Assembly: GCA_031769625.1 (NCBI GenBank)
Contig: JAUIMM010000637.1
Coordinates: 1,041,001-1,105,000 of the forward strand
Length of the DNA: 64,000 nucleotides
From: Taudactylus pleione
Taxonomy: Eukaryota > Chordata > Amphibia > Anura > Myobatrachidae
Direction of reading: 5' to 3'
Shown here: positions 10,560 to 21,089 of the stretch, one piece after another
Layout of the letters: every line of letters starts with the position of its first letter
Position numbering within the stretch: the first letter of the stretch is position 1
Notes under the pieces: model-generated
Told to the model about the DNA's origin: nothing
The model's database searches: none
The model's input: the letters and a program-made list of their open reading frames with translations, nothing else
Translations under genes and position numbers: made by a program

Positions 10560-11148
10560 AGTGCCTGCTGCCATCGACTTAAGGCCATTTACGGTCAACT
10601 CCATTCATTTTAATGGAAAACTGGTTTCTATGGCAGCGGCCACTCTCAGCCAATCAGAGGCTGGTTTCCATGGCGGCTGTGTGTCCTCCTGCTGTGGCAT
10701 TACCGCCCTGGCTGGTTTAGCCAGGTGCTGGTTAATGGAAAATAGGGGGAACCGCACGCCAACCAGGTCCAGGGCTGGTTATGATTTTAGGGGTGTACCT
10801 CATAATTTTTTTTTGTTTTTTTTAATGATTTTTAACTCTCTCTCTCCCTCTTTTAAGCCTATAGTGATCTCTGCATGTTTCTCCCAAACTCGACTGTCTG
10901 TGTATTGTTTGGGTTGTTTTAAAGTCGGATTTGAAGTCTATTTTTATTCGATTTCCAATCTGGCTGTTAGTAAATGAAGGGATCCTGTAGTGGGCTATGG
11001 GAAAAAAGTTTGGTTGATGTTCGATTTTGGTCAGGAAATGGTATGCCTTTAGTAAATCCCCGATCTGCAAAATCAAATTAAAATCAACTACAAATACACC
11101 AAACTAGCAAAATTGACCAAATATCGACCTTTAGCAAATGTACCCCAG
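10560..11148. repeat. Dispersed repeat fragments
   Basis: About 10700-10800 has CCAGGGCTGGTTATGATTTT and related words shared with the 38500 and 47350 regions (AACCAGCCC...). About 10980-11148 ends TTTAGCAAATGTACCCC, the right terminus of a GGGGTA-ended family whose left-type ends are seen at 34562 and 46971. No gene. Confidence 0.5.
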
Positions 11149-11440
11149 GGGCGGGATGCATGACGCATCACATTCGTGATGCGATGCTTCTCACCCCTGT
11201 TTGCACCCATGCTGGCGTTAATAACGTTGGTATGGACAATGGAAAATGCAATGGACAGCTCTCTCAGTAAGAGCTGTCCTTTGCGAGTGAGGGACTTCAG
11301 GGTCTATGACCCAGAAGTCCCTCTGGCGTCCTTCTGCGCATGTGCAGAAGGACGCGTGATGCCAGGGGTGCTGGGGGGGATCCAACTGATCACTCCCAGG
11401 GGGGGTCATTGCGAATAGAAGCCCATAGGGTTCTATAGGG
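11149..11440. mobile_element. Hairpin-chain repeat, family unassigned
   Basis: Four successive hairpins: GATGCATGACGCATC near 11155, GGACAGCTC...GAGCTGTCC near 11250, AGGGACTTC...GAAGTCCCT near 11290-11325, and GCGTCCTTCTGCGCATGTGC near 11325-11355. A TAGAAGCC(C/T)ATAGG word near 11415 recurs near 35871. Ends are not resolved. Confidence 0.5.
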
Positions 11441-11468
11441 TAACACCATCTGGGACTTACCTAGAATT

Positions 11469-11656
11469 GTGCTCTGGATTTGAATCCTAGTATGTTAGGG
11501 ACCTACCCTAAAGAGGTTACCTGGATGTGGTGGGTAGGCCCATAACCTTGGCCAAGATTATGCTAAAAACCTCTATTGATTGCACAATTCTATTGCATTT
11601 ATATATTATTAATAATTTGGAGTTGTGCACCTGAGATTTGTCTGTTTTTGTGCCTG
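11469..11656. repeat. About 185-bp direct repeat, copy 1
   Basis: From GCTCTGGATTTGAATCCTAG to the TTGTCTGTTTTT word, this copy matches 12159-12343 with only a few single-base differences. The copies are 690 bp apart in the same orientation. Confidence 0.8.
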
Positions 11657-12158
11657 CAATTAGTCTCATCAGGTAGCACCTCCCATTATATATATATTAC
11701 AGGGTGTGTAGTCCAGAAATCTTTCCCATATACTCCATTTAATGTGCTTTATTGCACACCTGAGGGAAAGGAGACGCCCTCAGTCTGGATTAGCACCCCT
11801 ACCTTATTGGTTTAAAAGCATGGAGTCTGGTAATAGATATGCACACTGGTATTAGGCACAATTCTAGGTAAGTCCTACAAGTTTTATATACTGTAGTGCA
11901 ACTTTGGTTCATTTTTGGGGCATGGGTCCCCCTGGATTGCCTTGGTTGATCTGTTTCAGGGCACCGGATTATAACGCATTTTTCTTTTATAACACATTTT
12001 AACCCTTCACTGTTTGTTTATTATACATGTACCTCACTTTTTTATTTTCATTCTTTATATGCAGCTGTGGCTGCTCTTAACTATCTCTTTTACACTGCAC
12101 TTTTCTTACTATGGCGGTGCCCTGGGGCGGCTTAGCTGGGCCAGTTTGGGGGTGTCGT

Positions 12159-12343
12159 GCGCTCTGGATTTGAATCCTAGTATGTTAGGGACCTACCCTA
12201 AAGAGGTTACCTGGATGTGGTGGGTAGGCCCATAACCTTGGGCAAGATTATGCTAAAAACCTCTATTGATTGCAAAATTCTATTGCATTTATATATTATT
12301 AATAATTTGGAGTTGTGCAACTGAGATTTGTCTGTTTTTAAGT
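12159..12343. repeat. About 185-bp direct repeat, copy 2
   Basis: Near-identical to 11469-11656; visible differences include GGCCAAG to GGGCAAG and GCACAATTC to GCAAAATTC. It is followed 130 bp later by the CTGAGGA-stem-GAAAC motif and then an AATAAAAACAC stretch near 12664. The layout could be the terminal repeats of a retroelement, but no protein is present to decide. Confidence 0.8.
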
Positions 12344-12473
12344 CTCTTTTGGGGCAACACCCATTGCTTGCATACAGCTTAAAGACACTAGGACCTAGAA
12401 GGATAATTCAGCGGTGAAAAGCTAAAAGTCTGTTTTTTTTAGAGGTGCAAAATTTCTTTTTTTGATTGTACCC

Positions 12474-12502
12474 CTGAGGAAGTCCCACTCTAGGGACGAA
12501 AC
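12474..12502 (+). other. CTGAGGA-hairpin-GAAAC motif, copy 1
   Basis: CTGAGGA (12474-12480), one A, stem GTCCC (12482-12486), 6-nt loop, GGGAC (12493-12497), then GAAAC and GCATAGGG. The same layout, with a different but still complementary stem, occurs at 31047 and 56614. Confidence 0.6.
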
Positions 12503-12504
12503 GC

Positions 12505-13033
12505 ATAGGGTTAGAGGTGTCGAACCATTCTTTCCCACATCAGGTTTTCACCTATGAGCTCACACCCTTTGGTGTGATTGGTGGTGTACATCTACCTCAC
12601 TAAGACGTTGGTCATCTGACACCATGGTATTCTGATGTAAGAAATTGTTTCTAAATCATATTTAATAAAAACACAAGATAAATTCTTGTATCAGTTTCTA
12701 ATTAGGCCTATCGGCCTTCTTTCTTGGGTGACATTTTTGGTGTGAGGGTATATTTCAGGACATTCCCTCCCATCGTAACAGTTCCTCCACGTCTTATGAA
12801 GAAAACGTTTAATGAATAATTTTCCTGGACTGCTTTTATTCTCCCTAAATTGGAACAAGCATCATTTCATATAAAGCTATGGACTGTTAAAACTTATTGT
12901 TTTCATTGTTGATTAGTGCCCTCGGGTTCTTTCTTTATTGTATCTGTGTATTACTTGTTAGGGTCCTGCTGATAGGGATCCTGCTTTGTGGTGCTGCTTG
13001 AATTGACCTTAACGCAAAATAAGGGTTATTTTG

Positions 13034-13073
<40 letters not shown>

Positions 13074-13412
13074 GTATATATATAATATTTATTTTGAGAG
13101 GACTGCTAAGAATTCTATGCAGTGAAAGGTACACGTGTTTGTCATATGAGGATGAGTATAAAAGATAAGTAATTATGGTGAGAGTGTGGGGGAAATGAAT
13201 GTGTGTTGGAGGAGGAAACAGAGAGAGCGGGTTTGTTGGAAAGTATGTTAGAAAGAAAGAAGTCTGAAAATTGTGAGATTGATATGTTTTGTTTTGTTTT
13301 TTTAAGAAGCAAGGGGTAGAGAATGGATGCAAGAAAAAGAGTGGGGTATGAAAGGGTGAGTAAAACATTATAATTTCATTTCTTGTTGTTTCTTTTTAAG
13401 CTTAGAGACTTA
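12505..13412. other. Intergenic with a TA microsatellite
   Basis: No gene seen. (TA)n runs at about 13037-13085. An AATAAA occurs at about 12663. A purine-rich stretch (GAAAGAAAGAAG) lies near 13250. Confidence 0.55.
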
Positions 13413-14420
13413 GGGGCCTATTCATCCACCCTAAAATAATGGTTTTAAGGACATTTTCCTTAATTACTGTTTTTTTAGTATTCATGAAGACACTTAACAC
13501 ATGAGATATCACTGATATCTCCTGGTTAAGTCCGTCTGCGTTAATTTCCACACTCCCATTACATTAGTACATTAGTATGGGGATATGGAAATTAGGTTAT
13601 TCATCAAATTCCGAAAATTTTCGGAATTTGATGGTGTTGCTCTAGGTCACTCTCAGGTGGCGTATAGCGGGTGATACTTACCTGCCTTCAGCTGGGCAGG
13701 ACCTCCTTGGCTTGCTCTGTCGCTCCCTGGTCCCTCCTCTGGCTCCGTCTGCTGTTCTGACACTGTGTTCTCCCGACAGAACACAGTAAAGTTTAGAAAG
13801 AAAAAAAAAAAAAAAGTTTTTTTTTCTTTTCTAAACTTTACTCTGTTCTGCCGGGAGAACACAGTGGACCTCATTCAGAGCCGCTCGCTCTGAATGAGGG
13901 TGGACGCTTTTTTTTAAAATCCGGTCTCCAGGCCGCTCGCTAAGCTGCGAGCGGCAAGGTGATGGTCGCGATGGTCGCGACCATCGCGACCATCGGGCTT
14001 GCGATGAGACCCTTCCTGCTCTAATACACGAGTGATGTCAGTAGGGCCGCCCACAAATGGCAGGCGTTCCTTCAGGAACGTCTCCGTTTGTCCAGCCACC
14101 CCCCATCCCGCCTACAAAACAGGGTGAGCTGTCGATCAATATCAACAGCCACCCCGTTTGTAGCGAGCCCCGGAGCAAGTGAATTTCTCACTCGCTCTGG
14201 GGCTTGCGCACGCGGTGCATGCGCAGTGCCCCACCATTGACCCACTTGCGAGCGGGTCTGAATGAGGGCCAGTGTCAGAACAGCAGATGGAGCCAGAGGC
14301 GGCTGCAGAGGCAAGGTAAGTGGGGGACAGGGGGATGGGAGGTGGGGTGGGGGGGTTTGGGGAGGGACAAAAAATTACTGCAGCTGTAAATACATGTCTA
14401 AAAGAAAAAGGAAAAATCAT
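13413..14420. mobile_element. Fold-back element interrupted by a nested MITE
   Basis: It begins GGGGCCTATTCATCC at 13413. The core is a palindrome: the left arm (TCCGTCTGCTGTTCTGACAC to TTTAGAAAG, about 13745-13800) pairs with the right arm (CTTTACTCTGTTCTGCC about 13837 to CAGCAGATGG about 14289) around an A/T tract. A family 1 MITE (13866-14270) splits the right arm. The right terminus is not found, so the end given is approximate. Confidence 0.55.
13866..14270. mobile_element. Hairpin-chain MITE family 1, nested, AGT target duplication
   Basis: Ends are GGACCTCATTCAG and CTGAATGAGGGCC, with AGT at 13863-13865 and 14271-14273. The uninterrupted sequence can be read from the opposite palindrome arm of the host element (GACACTGTGTTC, near 13757), which predicts an empty site with a single AGT. 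The signature stem at 13961-13994 is a perfect 16 bp with loop GC. Confidence 0.85.
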
Positions 14421-14466
14421 TGTTTTCTCTGCTTCTCCATAAATAGAGACTGACCCAAGGATCTGA

Positions 14467-15145
14467 GGGCCTGATTCTGTAAGGATCGTAATTGCAAAGC
14501 TGCACGCAGGTTATAGATATATGATGTATACACGCAGGCTATAGATATATGATGTATGCATGCAGGCTATAGATATATGATGTATGCACGCAGGCTATAG
14601 ATATATGATGTATACATGCAGGCGATAGATATATGATGTATGCACGCAGGCTATAGATATATGATGTATGCACGCAGGCTATAGATATATATATATATAT
14701 GATGTATACACGCAGACAGCTTTGCAATTGCGATCCTTGCAGATATGGTAATGCAGCAGGAAGCATCACGCCTCCTGTGCATTACTTATCCGAGCTGCAT
14801 TATCCAATGCAGCATCGGATAATCTGCGTACCATCGGCCGGCTACGGTGACCCATGGGGTCCCGCAGCCGGCCGTTGCAGTTTACAGGAAGAGACCAGGA
14901 AATCTCCATTAGACGACGGAGATCCTGGCTTCTTCCCTCTCCCGCAACTGCGGCGGCACATCTCCATTTCGGGAAATAGAGGGCATGGCCGCCCCCAAAC
15001 GGCAGCAGACTGTCAATCACTGACAGTCTGCTGCCAGTTTGCGTGCAGCCTCGCAGACCCATTCTGTACATGCGCAGAACGGGTCTGGCGCCTGCGCAGA
15101 TTCCCGAAGATTGAGAATTTGCGACCATCAGTGCTAATCAGGCCC
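14467..15145. mobile_element. GGGCCTGATTCTG MITE with TGA target duplication
   Basis: Left end GGGCCTGATTC and right end AATCAGGCCC, flanked by TGA at 14464-14466 and 15146-15148. An inverted pair (AGGATCGTAATTGCAAAGC and GCTTTGCAATTGCGATCCTT) encloses the 28-bp minisatellite. Further hairpins include CCGGCTACGG/CCGGCCG near 14840-14875 and GACTGTCAATCACTGACAGTC near 15008. Confidence 0.8.
14507..14712. repeat. 28-bp minisatellite inside the MITE
   Basis: About seven units of ACGCAGGCTATAGATATATG plus ATGTATGC, with alternating ATACA / ATGCA variants and one unit with an extended TA run. It lies exactly in the loop of the MITE's inner inverted repeat. Confidence 0.9.
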
Positions 15146-15148
15146 TGA

Positions 15149-16214
15149 ATACTTTCCTTTGAATGTGTGTGTACAGTAAGAAAGGAGGTGAATGGGGTGT
15201 TGGGTGAGAGTGGAGGAGATGTGAGCCCAGGACCAGTGATGAGAGTGATTGGACAGATATCACTGAGAGAGATGAGAGCGCAAGACAGATATTTTCACAG
15301 TTGGCCGATGTTTTAATTACTGTGCATGTGTCACGATGGTCTTGCGATGACAATCACAGTGATGAAAAGTCGGTGACCATTTGTGGGAGATAACGGGGGG
15401 GGGGGGGTGGTGGCTTAAATGCAGGTGTGTTGCAACCATTTTGGGTGTGTGGGACTTCCTGCAACAGAGATCCCGATTGTTATGGCTCTGGTGTCTTAGT
15501 TCTGTCTGTCACTCTGCGTGACAATAGGGTTACTCTGAAATCCGATGACCGACCACTGTGCATCCAATGGCTGCGTACTTGTAAGCAAGCGGTGGATCTG
15601 CAAAGCTGCCAGTGGATGTCTCAATACAAATCCCGATATCTGCAATATTTGCATATTTTCACAGAGTTGCTGATGTTAGTTGGGAGAACAACAGAGGATG
15701 GGTAACCCTGGAGAGAAGTAAAGTGCCTAAGAAAGATTGGTAGATGGTGAAGTTCTATACTGTAGTCTGTTAAGGAAGATTGCTGGTGGTGATGTAAAGG
15801 AAGTTTATTAATTTATATATGAGGATGACAAGGCCGGAACAGTGCTTCACTGGCCCCCATAGCAAAATTTGTGGTGTCTACCTGTAGCCCCAAGCCCCAG
15901 CCCCGGTAGGCAAATCAGGGAAGGGGGCAAAGCGCGGTCTTTCCTGTGCCTAGGGAAAATAAAATATAAAATTATACCTCTCCGCATGGGTAACTGTTGG
16001 ATCGCATCATCGATGGCAAAATCATCACCCACCAGTAGCAAACCATCGGCAGCTGGGCGAAGGCCATTCCAACTGGCTGGGCAGCAGCCTAAATAGCATG
16101 TAATGGGAGTGGCCTGGGGGTCAGTTACCCTTTTGCCCCATTGGCCAGCATGCACCTTTGAAAGAGACACTTGCGCCACATGTCTTTTACCTTATGTTTT
16201 GAAACACGTGTTCA
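15149..16214. other. Intergenic, no gene seen
   Basis: A poly-G run of about 11 lies at about 15395-15406. The GAGAGTGATTGGACAGATAT stretch and the region to 16200 show no recognisable element ends or protein. The 15847-16179 minus-strand frame has no familiar motif. Confidence 0.4.
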
Positions 16215-16600
16215 TTAAACTTTCTATCGTCAGATGATAGATGTGACCCATAAACTTAAACTAAAGTTAACTAAAATAAACACACGAGACCAAGTTATGC
16301 CGTTTAAATTAACTGGTCAGCTTTATTTAGTTACAATGGTAGGTATGGTGGCAGGAGAAAGAATGGCAAACAACCAGCGTCCACTTGTCTTAGGCCAAAA
16401 GTATATATCACAACTTGTGAGGGCCAACTATCCCTTCCAGAGCAAGTGATGCGGCCCCAACACCCATGCCAATGCACCATTCATCCTGCTCGGTCAAGAG
16501 GTGCCACTGACCCCAATAGGGTGAAATCAGCCTAATCAGTCCATTGAAGGGGTGCGCACCGCTATTACTGCTGCAAGATGGACGCTTCAATATTGCCAGT
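16215..16600 (-). repeat. Dispersed family with AATAAA-type signal, diverged copy 2
   Basis: AATAAACACACGAGACCAAG, GGTCAGCTTTATTTAGTTA and GGTAGGTATGGTGGCAGGAG follow the same order as the words in the 7880 and 29050 copies. Divergence is high. No protein. Confidence 0.4.
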
Positions 16601-16603
16601 TAT

Positions 16604-18000
16604 TGATACCCCTAAATCTATATATCCAAACTGTCGCTATTTAGCGCTACAAGTAAGAAATAATTGCTTTCCAATCCAATTGTGGTTCCAATGCACAAAA
16701 AAGTTATATTGCAATAAAAAGAAAGTTACATGCTTAAATCTAACACAATTAGCGCAAAAAGCAAGTAAATAGAAAGGTACAAACTACAAACTGATACATA
16801 CATGTGCGCACTGGCCCAGTATGCAGTGTTTCAATCCTGAATCTGCTGTCACCGTCAACCAAGGATATGGAGGAAATTACTGACTACTGCCCCAGCTCAC
16901 AAGCCTATATTCGGTACAGGTTTCAGAGACAACAAAGGCACAGAATAACAGATGCTCATTGGTTCTTGCTTCATGTCACTCTGTTCATTGGTTAGTTCAT
17001 ATGGTGTAATCAGAGGTATGGATCAGCTTTCCAACTGCTTCTTTGTGTAGGTTTCCCTCCGAAGAACTAATAAAAAAGACACTACATACAGAGATACATT
17101 CTAACCTATAAATCATAACTTGCGAATGCATGCTGCGATTTCCTTGCCGATAGAACCAATGATCTACAAATAAACAGAGATTTAGAATGGTACCAAACAT
17201 GACGTGTCTACTAGCTTCTGTACCTTAAATATCATATACATACATTTCACAACATAATTATATGCTACTAAAACCTTTAATATTACGTTTAATGTGAAGG
17301 AACCTTTTTATAAGTTATTGTAAGTGTAAGTATATTGTGTAGTTTCGCTAGTTGCGTTGCGCGTATGTGTGGGTGCGTGCGCACTCAAAGGTGCGTGCAT
17401 ATATGTATGCATGTAAGTCTATGTGTGTGTGTTATATAATTCAGTGTATTTGTAATGGATTAATATATATATACTATCCATTTCTGACATATTTTAATAT
17501 TTAGACATTGCCTGAACCAAATTCTAAGTTGTAAATAAAGGTTTATTTCTAAGCAGGGGGAGACCCCCAGCTGTTTGCTGTTGCCACCTTTCCTGGTAGC
17601 TTGCGACATGCCCCTCTCCACTTAATTAGAGTATAGGTGTCAGTTCCTATGAACCAAAACAGCACCGAACAAAAAGGTATTCAATTGTTAACGATCTGCG
17701 GGTTCCCGACAATGATTCCCAACCTTGCATTTAGACTGTGTTACATTTTTTATTATTTGTTACAGGCATTTTGTATCGGTATGCGGAGTCTCTCAAAACA
17801 TATGCAAACACCCACAGACATACACATTAAACCTGTTTTCCACACTAAACCTTGTAGTAATATAAATATATGTTTGTGCGTATCGGAATTACGCTGACGC
17901 AGAGTAGCGTCCAAGCCATTCGTCATCAGACCATAGACGACTAAATCGTCAGATTATAATTGCAAGCGATCATATCCAATTATCTGACTTCGACACGGTC
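16604..18000. repeat. Dispersed repeat shared with the 22872-24176 element
   Basis: GTCGCTATTTAGCG (about 16633), TGCGATTTCCTTG (about 17137), TTTAGAATGG.ACCAAACATG (about 17182) and CTGACTTCGACAC (about 17984) recur in the same order at 22935, 23392, 23442 and 23880. This is the second copy of a roughly 1-kb sequence. No coding signal was recognised. Confidence 0.65.
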
Positions 18001-19381
18001 TTTCCCTGCTATGAAATAAAGCTGACACAAGACACAATAGGGGAGGGAGGGTGGGAGATCAAATTCAAAGAGACAGATTTACAACATCAGATTCCCCACT
18101 CCCTCTTATATAACACGCCCCTTAACCAATCACCCTATCACATCTGCCTACCTGCTCTCAAACAAAAATCAAACATCTTTAACTTTATTAACCCCCTCTA
18201 TCCCTGACTAGAAGTTTATATGCCCTCGGTTCTAGCAAAAACCTCCGTTATATTATTGATCTTCAATAACACTTTAAAAAAACCTTTCTAATACATCAAC
18301 TAAACTTTCCATCTCATGTGCAAGAAAAACAAATTGCTAAAACGCATAACACACACACACAAACATGTTTTAGGTGCAATCAGCAGCGCATCTGTGATCA
18401 GCTCATCACAAGCGGTTCACTAGTGCTGGTGTCCGTCATCATCATCATCTTCATAATCATTTGTAACTGCATCTGTCCCCCACCACCCCAAATAGTATGG
18501 CTTAATGCATCTGTCTCCTGGTCTGCATCTGATGAAAGGGCTTGATGCAGTGGCACCTATGCCGCACAGAGTTGCCCGATGATGTCAGTCTTCCCATGCA
18601 TCCCGATAATTACCGCAGGGAGACGCAGTCCAAATTTGGACTCAAGACCTGGGGATTTTCGCTATCATGGAAGGTAACATGAGGGTGGCTAGCCAGACGC
18701 GGGTGTGTCGCAGGCGTTTCGCTGACAGCAGTGGGTGTCCCAGTATGATCAGAATTGGCCGCTGCATTAGGATAAAGCATACTTGCCGACATTTCTGCAG
18801 GGGGATCCGGGAGGGGACTGACAGGTCCATCCAGCAGGGAGGGTGGGGGCGGTTCAAGTAGGCGGAACGGGAGCGTCATAGTGGCCCTCTCTGCTTTATA
18901 ATGTCAATATTACTGCCATTATAAGGCAGGGGGCGGGGCTACGATGCTACTAGTCTTGCGGGGTGTCGGGAGCGGCACACGATTTTCGAGAGGCTCCCGA
19001 CAGTCCCAGGAGGGTAGGCAAGTATGGGATAAAGATAGCGATGCAGCTGTGGCCACGCCCACCACTGAATCAAGCCCACAATCTCATGATCTTACAGGTG
19101 TTGTGATTGCTGATATTAGTGCTGATATCACAGAGATATTTCTGCTCAGAGCTGAGTAACATTCCCATTCCCCTCAGCTTTTCATTCAGCAAAAGCTGAA
19201 TGAAAAGCTGGAAACACACAGGAAACCCCTGCTACATACTTTCTATTTCCCTGACCTCATAGCTAATGAGTGAGGCATGCTTTATTCCCCACAGACGTGC
19301 AAACAGCAATATAAATCTGCTCTCCCAATGCAGAAAGGAAAATGTAAGTAATTCCAGTCAGTGACAGAGATGTATCAAGCC
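18001..19381. other. Intergenic with weak repeat signals
   Basis: CATACTTGCCGACATTTCTG near 18778 and GAGAGGCTCCCGACAGTCC near 18990 match a dispersed CATACTTGCC family also seen near 21030 and 40487. Nothing else is recognised. Confidence 0.4.
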
Positions 19382-19384
19382 TTG

Positions 19385-20282
19385 GGGCTCTATTTATCAA
19401 CATTATTTTTACTAAAATAATGTGAAAAAGGGTGTTTTCACACCATTTTCACATTATTTTAGTATCACCTATAGTTATTACAGGGCAATTGGAGAAGAAT
19501 TCGTAAAATTCTACTCCAACCCCTAAGTATCACTTATTTTTAGTAAAGCAGATCGCATTTACCATAACTGTAATGGGAAATGTGATCTGACCATAGTTAC
19601 TAAAAATAAATGTGAAAAAAATATCGGGGGAAGCCCTGTGATAATAACGCCACCTGGAGGTTACCGGACTCCTGCTCTACTCTAACGGGGAGAGCAGAGC
19701 CGGGAGTCGGTCCCTGTAATCAGCTGTGTGGTCTAAACAGACCGCAAGCTGATTACTGTAAAAAAAAAAGAAAAAAAAAATAGTAAAAAAAAAAAATTAC
19801 TTACCTGACTCCAGGGACCGGTGATCGGGCCTCCGGTGATGTCTCCCCTCCGGTCAGCTGGTCTCCCACAGTGCACTGCTGCCCGGTCATCAGGTGATCG
19901 GGCCCTAGTGCAGTATGGGAGATCACCTGACCGGAGGAATGGAGAACATCACCGGAGGCCCGGAGCATGCAGGTAAATGTAAGTAAGGGGGGGGGGTGTC
20001 GTGGGGGGTCCGTGATCACGGGGGGCAGGGCTTAGCGTCGGGGGGGTAGCAGCGGCGACCGGTCGGCGCATGCGTGGGCACTTAATCACCGTATTTTTTG
20101 CAAAAATACCGTGATAAGGCTCCGAAGGGGATTAGCAGGGACAGAGCTTTAGCGCAAGCTCTGTCCCTGCAAGGGATTTGTAGTAAATCCCTGTGATATT
20201 GCCTGAATTCACAATGCGAATTCACTCGGTAATATCACACTACAATCTGCATTACCAATGCGGATTGTAGTAAATAGAGCCC
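19385..20282. mobile_element. GGGCTCTATTTA hairpin-rich MITE, TTG target duplication
   Basis: Ends GGGCTCTATTTA and TAAATAGAGCCC, flanked by TTG at 19382-19384 and 20283-20285. Internal hairpins include TAATGTGAAAA...TTTTCACATTA near 19420, a large palindrome from about 19827 to 19962 (GGCCTCCGGTGATG / CATCACCGGAGGCC), and AGAGCTTTAGCGCAAGCTCT near 20141. A second copy starts at 44068 and supplies comparisons for a nested insertion. Confidence 0.8.
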
Positions 20283-20297
20283 TTGGAGAGGGATAAA

Positions 20298-20488
20298 GGG
20301 CCTGATTCTAACTATTATGCTAACACGAGTCCGGTTTTTAAATCCGAGTTCTGAACTGACTGCAGAACCAACCAGGACTCGGTTCGACTCAGAACCACAA
20401 AGTGATTCCGAACTATGGCTCGATTCGACTCGGAAGCCCTAAGTTCGGATGTGTTCGTATTTCAGGAAAACCGAACCCCATATCTCTA
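20298..20488. mobile_element. MITE start running into a hAT-type right end
   Basis: GGGCCTGATTCTAAC at 20298 resembles a MITE left end. The following CCGAGT/ACTCGG-rich sequence ends CCCCATATCTCTA at 20488, like the hAT terminus at 8914. The hAT left end is not found. Confidence 0.45.
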
Positions 20489-20689
20489 ATAATAACGGTA
20501 AAATTAACTTGTGCTCATTGGTTGTTACCTCACCTTCATCCAGTACACAGAACACAAATAGATGTTACTATAGAAGCCATTACGCTCTAGGCAAAAGTGA
20601 CTTTCACGCTCAATTAAAAGCATGAAACGGCAAAAACTGTACATACTGCATTCCTGGTGCATTCTATCCTTAGTGAGTACGGAGGTAAC

Positions 20690-21030
20690 TTAGTGCCTGA
20701 TTCAGCTAGTGCAATTCCGTCCTGCAAAAAAGGCCCCCTTGCATCTCTGCCTGATTGACAGGCAGAGGCAGGCATTGCAGGGGCAGGGGCGGGCTGCGTT
20801 CCCGGAAACGGGGGCATGTTGCCCCCGATTTCCGGGAGTGACAAGGCCAGGATCTGCATCCATGGACACAGGCTTCCTGGCCTTGCAGGCTGACAGGGCC
20901 CGGTAAGCTTCAGCTAACGATGGTTGCAATAGCAGTCCCAGTCGCAGCGGTGGGATCGCAGATGCAGCAAGGGGGTGTCAGACACCTCCTGCTGCATTTG
21001 CATGACACAATTGCAAAGCCACTTGGGAGG
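20690..21030. repeat. Partial GCCTGATTCAG MITE
   Basis: GTGCCTGATTCAGC starts the fragment. Palindromic segments follow: GCCTGATTGACAGGC near 20748, CCCGGAAACGGGGGC/GCCCCCGATTTCCGGG near 20800-20835, and GACACCTCCTGC. The right terminus is missing. Confidence 0.45.
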
Positions 21031-21089
21031 CATACTTGCCTACTTTCAATTTCTCCTCCCCAGCCATTGACCTCACCACACGCAACTGC

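Noticed and set aside
10291..10977. 228-codon frame over a MITE and its flank
   Set aside because: It crosses the MITE boundary and reads hairpin sequence; no motif.
12474..12530. Complete hammerhead ribozyme
   Set aside because: The core and stem II fit, but stem I does not pair and stem III would be only about 3 bp, so I report only the motif.
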